Below are positions 49,752 to 57,865 of a DNA stretch of 64,000 bases, piece by piece. The notes below the pieces were generated by a model that worked only from the letters and a program-made list of their open reading frames with translations, was not told the DNA's origin and did no database searches. Source of the DNA: Rebecca billardiae RCC1528 (Eukaryota; Haptophyta); contig OZ251223.1 in NCBI GenBank assembly GCA_965240325.2, positions 3,286,001-3,350,000 on the forward strand. The letters are read 5' to 3'. The translations under genes and the position numbers were made by a program. Every line of letters begins with the position of its first letter. Within the stretch, counting starts at the first letter, position 1.

Positions 49752-52517
49752 TCAATCGGGCGCCGACGAACTGTGGCTGTGCGTGTGCTCGCGACGCGGC
49801 AGGCCGAAGCCGGTGCCCGCGTCCCCCGCGCGCAGCTCGTGCAGCACAGTGGCCATCTTGTCCGGCAGGTGGTCCACCAGGTTGTGCGCCACCTTGAGCT
49901 CGAGGAACTCATCGGCCGACACCCACAGCGCGCGGTATCGGACCGCCGCCGCGGCACAGCACAGCAGGCGCGAGTACGTCGCGCGGTCGCGGCCGACGCT
50001 CTCGAGGAGCATGATCCGCCCAGCGATGAAGAGCGGAGCGCGGCGGGGCAGCGCCGCCTCCTCCGCGGCTGGCGCCCACGCCGCGGCCGTCGGCACGGGC
50101 CCGTCATTGTCCGTGAGCCGGTTGAAGCCGTCAGACTCGGCGCGCGCCGCGCCGCCGCCGCGCGCGGCCGCGCGGTCGCTCGCCCAGGGCGGCGGCGCGC
50201 CCAGCGGGGTCCGGCGCCCGCCTGAGCCGAGGCACGCTCGGCGCGCGCCCTGCGCAAACGCGCGCAGCCACACGAGCCACTTGGGCGCCTCGCACGCGCG
50301 CATCTCGGCGACCATCTGCGCGGAGAGGGCGTCGACGGACGCGATGGAGAGGCGCGGCACCACGTCGCCCTCGAGCACGACGGTGAGGACGTGCGGCGCG
50401 AGCGCGGCGGCGGCGTCGCGCGGCAGCAGCGGCGGCGGCGAGAACGCGAGGCAGCGCGTGTCCGGGAAGCCCCTCGCGCGCAGCAGCACGCTCAGCAGCG
50501 TCGCCACGCCCGCGCCGAGCGAGTGGCCGGTCACGACCAGCTCGAAGCCTCGGAGCAAACCGGTGCTCGGGTGCAGCTGGCGCCGCAGCGTGTCTAGGAT
50601 GCGCGAGCTCTCGAGCTCGGCGAGGAGCTCGGTCGTCGCGTCGAGGATGCCCTTGTGGCTCGTCCACTGCGCGGAGCCGGCCTCGGCCGCAGGGGCGGCG
50701 GCCGCAGCGCCGACCGCAGCGGCGGCACCGCTGCCGGCGGCGCGCGCCGCTCGCCCGGCAGACGGCTCGGCCGCAGCCGCGGGCATGTCCGCGGATGGGC
50801 ACTCGGCGCCGAGGAGCGCCTCGCGCACGTCGCCGGCGTCGACTGGCTCGCAGTACGCGTCGGTCAGGATGTCGGCGGCGTCCATCGTGCCGCGCACGGC
50901 GATCACCACCGCGCGCCGCTCGCGATCCACGCACACGGCGTACGCGCACGCGCCCATCGGGCGGCCGCGCCGCGCCCAGTCCGCCGCGAGCATGTCGCCG
51001 GCCGCGACGCCGGCGACCTCGGAGAAGATGGTCTCGTACGCCGTGGCCTTCGTGTCGCGGCGGCGCGGCGTGCTGGGCGCGCGCGCGCGCGCAGCGGGTG
51101 CGAAGCAGCACGCGCAGCACCCCTCGGCCGCGCCGGGCGCGGGCGGTGCGCCGCGCGCGCACTGCGGACAGAGCACGGCGCGCGCCGCGCGCTCGTGCCC
51201 GATCCACAGGGCCATCACCCAGCCGTACGCGGCGAGGGCGAAGCGGATGAAATGGGCGGCGTCGTCGAGCATGTCTCGCTCGGACGCGTCCGCCAAGTCG
51301 AGCAGCCGCGTTGCAGCGTACGTGTACGGGCGCCACGCGCTGCGCCGCGCCATCTTGCGGCGGCGCGCAGAGCGCTCGCGCCGCAGGCTCGGGAGCGAGT
51401 TGTTGAGGGCGCTGTTGAGCGCCTGCCATCGGATCTGCGCGGCCTGCCCCGTCGCGACCGCGCGACCCGCCGAGCCGTCGGCGGGCGCGGCGCTGAGCGC
51501 CGCCGCGCGCGCGAAGCTGACCCGCTCGGCGTGCGACGAGATCACCAGCGCTGCCTCGAGCTCTGACACGGCCGCCTCCTCCGGCGTGCCCGGCACGTCG
51601 GCCGCGTCGGCCCAGACCTGCGCCGCGACTGTGGCGAGCGAGAGCGAGCCGTGCTCGCTCGTCTCGCCGCCTTCGGCGTCGGCACCGGCCGCCGCGTGCG
51701 CCTCGGCGCCGTCGCCGCCGTGCTCCGATCCGGCCTCGCGCGCGCACGCGTGCGAGGCATCGGGCGCGGCCGCTGCGTGCCCGAGGTTGGGCAGCCGCTG
51801 CTGCCGATCGCGCACGAGCAGAAGGGCGGTGAGAAGGTCGGAGAGCACGGCGTGCTGCGCGCCATGCGCCTCGAGGAGGTCGCCCAGCAGCATGCCGAGC
51901 GAGCTGTACACGTCGTCCGCACCGCGCCCCACGAAGCAGCAGCACATGGCCGCCAGCCGGTGCCGCCACCACTCCTCGCGCGGCACCATCGAGCTGTTGG
52001 ACCTCGTGGCCGAGAGCCACGCGGCGAGGATGAGGCCGGGCGTGAGCCCGGCGATGAGCACGAGCCACACGACCAGCGCGCTCTTCAGCTCGCTGTGCGC
52101 GCGCCCTCGCTCGTCCCGCCCGACGCACGCGCCAAACAGCTCGCGGTTCATCACGAGCCCAACGGACAGGAGAGCGGCCTCGCACGCGATCAGCACGAGC
52201 TCGAGCGTGAGGAGCGGGCCAACCGCACGGCGCTGATGAGGCTGCCACAGCTGACCGGAGCCAGAGCTCGCGGCGAGCGCCAGAGTTGCGATGAGCAGCG
52301 CCACCGCCAAGCCGGCCGCGGCTGAGACAAAGACAAAGATGCTATGCAGGCATTCGACGTTGGAATCGCCCGCCTCGCCGTCGAGGTGCACCTGGCGCGC
52401 CACGAAGGCGAGGTAGAACAGGTAGAGCACGCGTACGAGCGCGCCCATGAGGCCAAAGGCGACGAAGTCATCGTCTGCCACGGGCCAGCTGCGACCCGCC
52501 CATCTGAGCGCGGGCAT
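49752..52517 (-). CDS. DAGL-like class 3 lipase with four N-terminal membrane segments
   Basis: 921 residues from the first ATG at 52517 (the frame opens at a TTG 18 nt earlier). Four membrane segments occupy about residues 15-170 (GLMGALVRVLYLFYLAFVA; IFVFVSAAAGLAVALLIATLA; LLTLELVLIACEAALLSVGL; LVVWLVLIAGLTPGLILAAW), the layout of sn-1 diacylglycerol lipases alpha/beta. The alpha/beta-hydrolase domain has VVIAVRGTMDAADILTD (oxyanion/R-G-T motif), KGILDATTELL, VVTGHSLGAGVATLL with the catalytic Ser, and GDVVPRLS with the catalytic Asp. DAGLs release 2-monoacylglycerol from diacylglycerol at the plasma membrane. A long Ala/Glu-rich insert lies between membrane and catalytic parts. No introns are needed. 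Confidence 0.85.
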   Translation of the reverse strand: MPALRWAGRSWPVADDDFVAFGLMGALVRVLYLFYLAFVARQVHLDGEAGDSNVECLHSIFVFVSAAAGLAVALLIATLALAASSGSGQLWQPHQRRAVGPLLTLELVLIACEAALLSVGLVMNRELFGACVGRDERGRAHSELKSALVVWLVLIAGLTPGLILAAWLSATRSNSSMVPREEWWRHRLAAMCCCFVGRGADDVYSSLGMLLGDLLEAHGAQHAVLSDLLTALLLVRDRQQRLPNLGHAAAAPDASHACAREAGSEHGGDGAEAHAAAGADAEGGETSEHGSLSLATVAAQVWADAADVPGTPEEAAVSELEAALVISSHAERVSFARAAALSAAPADGSAGRAVATGQAAQIRWQALNSALNNSLPSLRRERSARRRKMARRSAWRPYTYAATRLLDLADASERDMLDDAAHFIRFALAAYGWVMALWIGHERAARAVLCPQCARGAPPAPGAAEGCCACCFAPAARARAPSTPRRRDTKATAYETIFSEVAGVAAGDMLAADWARRGRPMGACAYAVCVDRERRAVVIAVRGTMDAADILTDAYCEPVDAGDVREALLGAECPSADMPAAAAEPSAGRAARAAGSGAAAAVGAAAAAPAAEAGSAQWTSHKGILDATTELLAELESSRILDTLRRQLHPSTGLLRGFELVVTGHSLGAGVATLLSVLLRARGFPDTRCLAFSPPPLLPRDAAAALAPHVLTVVLEGDVVPRLSIASVDALSAQMVAEMRACEAPKWLVWLRAFAQGARRACLGSGGRRTPLGAPPPWASDRAAARGGGAARAESDGFNRLTDNDGPVPTAAAWAPAAEEAALPRRAPLFIAGRIMLLESVGRDRATYSRLLCCAAAAVRYRALWVSADEFLELKVAHNLVDHLPDKMATVLHELRAGDAGTGFGLPRREHTHSHSSSAPD

Positions 52518-52669
52518 GCGGAAGGACGCTTTCAAGCTTGATCAAGTTGATGATGGCCCGAGCCGCGCGCGAGCTGACGAGCGCGAGGCCGAGGCAAGCG
52601 GCGACCGGAACGACGAAGCCGGACTCTGGCGGCCGCCGCCCCGGCCGGGCCGGCCCCCCATCGATCGCG

Positions 52670-53425
52670 ATGGCGTCGCTGTGCAGACGATTTCTCGCTA
52701 GGTGTTGCCGCGTGGAGGTGCACATCTCGCCGGAGGTGGTGACGTTCCCGCCCCGGGGCCCGTGGGAGCGGTGTGGCGCATTGCTCTACGGCGCGAACCC
52801 GGAGCTTATCGGGCCGCGCTTCACCCCCTCCGAGGCGAACGCTCGGCTCGCGGGCAACCGCGAGCTCTCGCTTGGGCTCATCTATCCGGAGCAGTGCGTC
52901 GATGGGCAGGTGTCTGAGTACGGGGGGCGCGCGCTGCGCACCATGCTCGCGGCCTTCCCGGCGCAGCGCGGGGGTGAGCGAGCGCCGCGTGGCACCGTGC
53001 TGCTCACCGAGGCAGTGGGGCATCTGAAAATGAACTATGACCACCTGCTGCATGCGTGCCCGCCGCAGCACGACACTGCGAGCTGGGAGACGGAGGGGCG
53101 TGGCCAGCTCTTCAGTTGCTACACGGCCGCCTTCGAGCTCCTCTGGGGCAGGGGCTGCCCGCCGACCGCCGACGGGACTCAGCCAGCCAGCATGGCATGC
53201 GCTTTGCTTGGCGCAGGCGCGTGTGGCGTCCCCGTGAGCGAGGCGGCAGCCGTCTTTGCCGCTGCTGTCACGCAGTGGGTGCGCCCAGAAGAGAGTCTGG
53301 GTGCGCCCTCGCCAACTCTCGAGCCACCCGCCGGGCCAGTGGTGTGCATGACTGTCGTCGACGAGCTCACAGCAGACGTTGTCATCGACGCGATGGACAG
53401 TGCGCTCATCAGCAGCACGGGCTGA
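52670..53425 (+). CDS. Macro-domain-like protein
   Basis: 251 residues from the ATG at 52670 (G at -3, G at +4); upstream in-frame ATGs at 52550/52553 would leave only about 32 bp to the divergent lipase start, so they are less likely. The pattern resembles ADP-ribose-binding macro domains: GALLYGANPELIGPRF (family: v-N-a-A-N-x-x-L), a middle helix region (HLKMNYDHLLHACPP) that fits the h-x-V-G-P strand, FSCYTAAFELL, then MACALLGAGACGVPVSEAAAV (family: i-a-f-P-a-i-G-t-G-x-x-G-x-P-x-x-x-a-a) and a terminal strand VCMTVVD. The match is distant; the first Asn is Tyr here, so binding cannot be assumed. Confidence 0.55.
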   Translation: MASLCRRFLARCCRVEVHISPEVVTFPPRGPWERCGALLYGANPELIGPRFTPSEANARLAGNRELSLGLIYPEQCVDGQVSEYGGRALRTMLAAFPAQRGGERAPRGTVLLTEAVGHLKMNYDHLLHACPPQHDTASWETEGRGQLFSCYTAAFELLWGRGCPPTADGTQPASMACALLGAGACGVPVSEAAAVFAAAVTQWVRPEESLGAPSPTLEPPAGPVVCMTVVDELTADVVIDAMDSALISSTG

Positions 53426-53805
53426 CGCTCTGAAGACACTGAAGTCTGAGACTGAGACTGAGGCCACTGACACTGTGACTGTCATCAGCGCGTCATCATG
53501 AGAAAAACGCGCCGCGGGACGCGAATTTTGTCATCGTCATATCATCATCAGCCTGAGTCTGAGGCATCGTCATAGCGCTCATCAGCATGACTGCTTATCG
53601 GATTCATCCAGTATCCACCCGTCCCAGCTCCCTACATTGTCAAGGCTCCCTGGTATATTGAAAAATACCCGCAGCTATTCGTTGCCAGCCCATTTCATAG
53701 TCACTGAGCTCAAAACATGCCGTGGGCATGTTTTGAGCCCGCTGAGCCGAAGACGGGCTCCGGGGCTTTCTGGGACGGGTGGATGCATGACGAATGTGCT
53801 CGTCA
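53426..53805. other. Intergenic spacer holding a TIR element
   Basis: No gene. Besides the inverted-repeat element at 53613-53784, the 53440-53580 part has ACTGAGACTGAG-like and CATCATCATC-like simple sequence. Confidence 0.6.
53613..53784. mobile_element. Small TIR element with internal perfect hairpin
   Basis: 172 bp framed by perfect 15-bp inverted repeats (ATCCACCCGTCCCAG and reverse complement). Inside, 53708-53738 is a perfect 14-bp stem (GCTCAAAACATGCC) with a 3-nt loop. No coding capacity. The size and ends fit a MITE-type element unrelated to the 18.4/39.2-kb family. Confidence 0.75.
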
Positions 53806-56490
53806 TTAGGATAACATCGTCACAGCCATCGGAGTCCGTCGGCAGCGTTGTGCCGGGTCACACACATGGCGCACAGCCTCAAATCGCCGCAGCCGCTCCG
53901 AGGGGCTCAGCGCCATGCATGGCAGATTGTCGGGAGCGCCTGCCACTGCGTGGTGCGCCTTGCCCAGATGTGGAATGCCTCCAAGTCTCTGCATGAGCCG
54001 CTCGAAGCCCAGGAGCGCCTGTGCCATCGGCGCAGCAGTCCGCCACCAGACGTTGAAGCACGCCACGTCCTGACCGCCACCGTTGACCGCAAGCAGGGCA
54101 GGCCGATGGGCTGCGGCAGCGACCAGCTTGATCTCGAGCAGCTGGCCGGCGTGCGGCGCGCCCAGCTCAGCGTGAACGGCGCCCATCACCTGCCCTAGCC
54201 GGTGCAGTGGAAACGCGTATTCGCTGGACACCCAGGCAGCCTCCCCGCCAGCCAAGCCGGCGCCGCACGTGTCCTGCCGGCCATCTGCCGGAGAGCTGCG
54301 CACACCCTCGGCCCCCGTCTCGCGGGCGACGGCCTCGTCATCTCCCGCAGGCAGCGCGAATGTGGCGCCTGCGTCGGCGCCGTCGTGCCCACGCGCCGAG
54401 TGCGCACGGGCGAACCAGTTGCGCCCGCTCTGCGGCACGGCGGGCTCGCCGCCGCACGCCGAGCACTCGCCCGGCGCCGTGCGGGCCAGGCAGGTGAGCA
54501 CGGCCTCTGCTTCCCCCAGCCGCCAGTGCGCCCAGGCGTGCTCGTGCGATCGCGCGCACGCGACCAGCTGCTCCGCCGCGTCGTCGGTGAGCATCGGCAG
54601 CCGGTGCTGGCACCGACTCAGCGCGTGGGCGGGCACGACCTCGAGCTCGACTGCGACGACGACACCCAGCATGCCGCAGCCCGCGCGCCACGCGGCCAGC
54701 TGCTCGTCCGCCGCCCCTGTGCCTGCGGGCGTCCCTGTGAGCCAGCTCGCCCCTTGCTCACAGCGCGCGTCGCTGGCTGGCGCCACGGCGGCGGCGGCGG
54801 CTGGCGTGACCACGCACACGCCCGTCACGCTGTTGGACAGCGTGCCGTGGCGCAGGCTCGAGCCGTGCGAGCCGAAAGCGATGGCGCCGCCCACCGTCTG
54901 CTCGAGCAGCATCGGCGGCGCGGCAAGGGTGAGGCCGCGAGCGGCCAGCCAGCGCAGCAGGGTGCTGAGCAGCGTGCCTGCGCCAACCCGTACCCGCGTG
55001 ATGGGCTCGCCGTCGGCCGTGGCGTCCGTCGCGCCCGCCCGCGGCGCGGGCCGCACGTACTCCAGGCGGCGCGTCTCGAGGCGGAGACTCACCTCTGCCT
55101 GCCCCCAGCACGTCCAGGAGTGCTCGGTGCCGACGACGGCAACTGTGCCAGTGTGGCCTCTGAGCGCCGCGGCGACGTCGCGCGCGCTGAGCGGCATGCA
55201 CGTGAGCGCGGCGTGCATCACGCGAGTCCCCGTGGCGTTGGGCACGGCCGGCAGGCGCACGGGGCACAGAGGCGATGCCTCCACACGCACTGCCGACTGC
55301 GCGCGCGCTGCCGCCAGAATGGCTTGCACGACTCTGAGGTCGCACAGCGCGTCCCTCGCGGACGTGTGATGCGCCTCGGCGGCACGGCCCCGTGAGAGCT
55401 GGCCCGCGGCACGCGCGACCGCGAGCATCGCGTCGGCCAGCGCCTCGCGCACGCCGCCGCTCACCCAGCCGTCCCCCTGCACGCGCACGGTGCGCGGCTC
55501 GGCGGGTGGGCGCTCGAGGACAATGGTCTGCGCGTCCGCGTCCCAGGTGAGCGCGCCCGTGCTCCCGCGCACGCGCACGCGCGCCAGCTGCGAAGGCGGC
55601 TCGGCGCCCGGCCGGCCCGACTGCTGCTCGACGAAATGCCACGACAACTCGCCCACAACACGCCCCGCCGCCGCCGCCTCCGCGTGTGACGGGCCGACTG
55701 GCAGTGGGGGGCTGTCGCTGCGCTCGTCGTCGTGGCCACAGTGGGCAAGCCACGCGGTGCCGCGCTCGCCATCACCGTGCATGCTCACGCGGGAGACAGC
55801 GCATGGCTCCCCGAACCAGATCCGCAGCGCCCGCACGACGTGCACGACCACGTCGGTCAGCCAGTAGCCGTCATACGCGCCGGGCTGGCGCCATGCGCAC
55901 CGGTCGAGCGGCGGCACTGTGCGCACCAGCTCGAAGCGATAGTCCAGTGGCTGGCCGAGCGCGCCCTCCTCGAGGAGGTCACGCACGGCGCGCACGCCCG
56001 GCTTGCACGCCCAGTTCTCGAGCACGCACCACGCCAGCGGGCGCTCCGCGGTCTCGAGCAGGCGCAGCACCTCCTCCGCGCGCGCTGCCGACTCACCACA
56101 GATCGGCTTCTCGGAGATGACGTGCTTCCCCGCGAGAAGGGCGGCGCGCACGAGGTCGAGCTGGAGCGGGATCGGCGCTGCGAGGTCAACCACGTCGACG
56201 GACGAGTCGGACAGAAGCTCATCTATGCCGGTGTACCATTGGAGCTGCTCTCCCCATCCGCCCAGGCGCTTGCGGCCGGCGGTGACATCGCGCGTGCATG
56301 CAGAGACAACGCGCACCTCGACTGAGGATCCACCCGGAGCGCGTCGCTCGAGGCGCTGCAGGGCGGGAATGTGAGCACGGCGCATGATGAAGCCTCCCAC
56401 ACCGCAAATGCCCACGCCCAGCCCCCGTCGACTGCTCGCAGCAGTGGCCGGGCTCGACCAGCTTGCAGGAGCGGTCTGCTCGTCGGCCAT
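53806..56490 (-). CDS. Fusion of Gfo/Idh/MocA dehydrogenase and FAD-linked aldonolactone-type oxidase
   Basis: 894 residues, single exon, start MADEQTAPASW. Residues about 25-400 are a Gfo/Idh/MocA oxidoreductase: Rossmann motif VGICGVGGFIMRRAHIPAL, then DVVDLAAPIPLQLDLV and GKHVISEKPICG (the E-K-P signature with the catalytic Lys), and YWLTDVVVHVVRAL. Residues about 430-890 are an FAD-binding oxidase of the L-gulonolactone/arabinono-lactone class: VVGTEHSWTCWGQAEVSLR, VRVGAGTLLSTLLRWLAARG, EQTVGGAIAFGSHGSSLRHGTLSNSV (FAD pyrophosphate site), GCGMLGVVVAVELEV, and a C-terminal WVSSEYAFPLHRL plus HLGKAHH. The family's covalent-FAD His would lie near the T-x-H-S-W. It would plausibly catalyse two consecutive sugar or lactone oxidations (inference). 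Confidence 0.85.
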   Translation of the reverse strand: MADEQTAPASWSSPATAASSRRGLGVGICGVGGFIMRRAHIPALQRLERRAPGGSSVEVRVVSACTRDVTAGRKRLGGWGEQLQWYTGIDELLSDSSVDVVDLAAPIPLQLDLVRAALLAGKHVISEKPICGESAARAEEVLRLLETAERPLAWCVLENWACKPGVRAVRDLLEEGALGQPLDYRFELVRTVPPLDRCAWRQPGAYDGYWLTDVVVHVVRALRIWFGEPCAVSRVSMHGDGERGTAWLAHCGHDDERSDSPPLPVGPSHAEAAAAGRVVGELSWHFVEQQSGRPGAEPPSQLARVRVRGSTGALTWDADAQTIVLERPPAEPRTVRVQGDGWVSGGVREALADAMLAVARAAGQLSRGRAAEAHHTSARDALCDLRVVQAILAAARAQSAVRVEASPLCPVRLPAVPNATGTRVMHAALTCMPLSARDVAAALRGHTGTVAVVGTEHSWTCWGQAEVSLRLETRRLEYVRPAPRAGATDATADGEPITRVRVGAGTLLSTLLRWLAARGLTLAAPPMLLEQTVGGAIAFGSHGSSLRHGTLSNSVTGVCVVTPAAAAAVAPASDARCEQGASWLTGTPAGTGAADEQLAAWRAGCGMLGVVVAVELEVVPAHALSRCQHRLPMLTDDAAEQLVACARSHEHAWAHWRLGEAEAVLTCLARTAPGECSACGGEPAVPQSGRNWFARAHSARGHDGADAGATFALPAGDDEAVARETGAEGVRSSPADGRQDTCGAGLAGGEAAWVSSEYAFPLHRLGQVMGAVHAELGAPHAGQLLEIKLVAAAAHRPALLAVNGGGQDVACFNVWWRTAAPMAQALLGFERLMQRLGGIPHLGKAHHAVAGAPDNLPCMALSPSERLRRFEAVRHVCDPAQRCRRTPMAVTMLS

Positions 56491-56867
56491 CGTGGGTGAT
56501 TCTACCTTAGTAACCTAACCTGTCTCTTATTCTTAGTCATCATACAAACTGTAGTATCATGACACAGCGGTAAGCAGCTACGACTATTAATTGGCGCAGG
56601 GGCCAGGGGCCCGCACCGGGGCACCCCACCATCCGAGTCCCGGGACGACCGAAGCAGCATCAGTTGTCGCACTTCCGGACCGCCGGCCCGGCGCTCCCGC
56701 TCCGTGGTCGAGTGGATGGACAGTGGTCGGCACGCGCGCCGGCGCGGCCTCCGAGCCGCCTCCGCGGGTCGTGCAGATCCGGTGGCCGGTGGCCGATTGT
56801 ATCAAGCCACCGCGGTCACCAGCAAGTGATCAGCGCACATCGGTGACTCCCGGCTGGGCGGCGCGGC
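56491..56867. other. Intergenic spacer, no gene
   Basis: The first 90 bp are AT-rich promoter-like sequence upstream of the fusion gene. The remainder is GC-rich and contains the 3' flank of AP-1 sigma. Confidence 0.5.
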
Positions 56868-57684
56868 TCAGATCTCGTACTTGAGATCGGGGACGTTTTT
56901 CGAGTCGCCGTTGCCCTCCATCAGAGCGTCCTGTGCGGCGGTCACGCGGAGGATCGTCTTCTTGCTCGGCTCCTGCGCGCAGCAGCGTGCGCGCAAAGGT
57001 GCTCGTCAGGGTGGACACGGGCGCAGGGCGGTGGCGAAGATGGGGCGGCATGGTGCGGCGTGGACGCACGCTGGTGCGTTTGACGTGCCTGCAGCTCGCC
57101 CGACATCATCAGCTCATCGAGGATGTGGTACGCCTTGTGGAAGTTGAAGATGAGGTCGAGCTCACACACGTTGCCAAAATAGCGGTCGAGGACCTCGACA
57201 AAGTGGTGGATGGTTTCGAGGACGATCAGCTCGTTGTCGGTGGTGTCGACGCACGCGATGAAGTACAAGCTCGCATAGCGCTTGTAGATGACCTTAAGGT
57301 CGCGCCAGTCCAAAAAGTTGCACTGCTTCTGCTGCCGCGACAACACCATCGCACTCACCTGACGAGCGGCAGCCAGAGGGCGCACGGTGCGATGGCGGGC
57401 GAGGCGTGATGAGCGCGGTGATCACGCCAGGCGCCCGCGCACCCGATGACGCACCTCACGCGTCGTCCGTGTCTTCTCCTTCGCGTTGTAGGGAGAATAC
57501 CACTTTGTCAGCCGGACCTTGCCCTGTCGGCTGCGGGTGCGCAATCCGACGCGCGGGAGCACCGCCGAGAGTGTGGCACGAAGGCGTGCGTGGTCAGAGC
57601 GCGGGCGAGCTGCTAGCGGAGCGCGTGCGTCGGCACGACCGGGGACCGTCGGGCGCACCTGATGAGCATCACGAAGTGAATCAT
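56868..57684 (-). CDS. AP1S1: AP-1 adaptor complex sigma subunit
   Basis: Exons on the minus strand: 57684-57659 (26 nt), 57530-57455, 57358-57089, 56972-56868; 158 residues, exactly family length. Exon 1 encodes MIHFVMLI plus AG; joined to exon 2 it gives [17 protein letters not shown], the AP-1 sigma start. Exon 3 has [30 protein letters not shown] split over the join and [21 protein letters not shown]; exon 4 ends [19 protein letters not shown]. The first two introns are GT-AG. The third starts GC after CAG (57088-57087) and ends AG, forced by the conserved GELQ-E junction. The subunit binds dileucine sorting signals on clathrin-coated vesicles at the trans-Golgi network. Confidence 0.95.
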
Positions 57685-57865
57685 GGCGGACGCCGCCGCC
57701 ACACCCAGCGAGGCAGCGCAGCGATGGCGGCGCGCCGATGTGCTCGGGTGCCTGGGAAAGACATCAGTCCTGGTGAGTAGTCCGGATGGAGGCAGCCTCG
57801 GCCTTCTGCGCGTGCCGCAGCCTGACAGGGCGCCACGGGCGCCGCGGCCTGCCAGCCAGCGGTGG

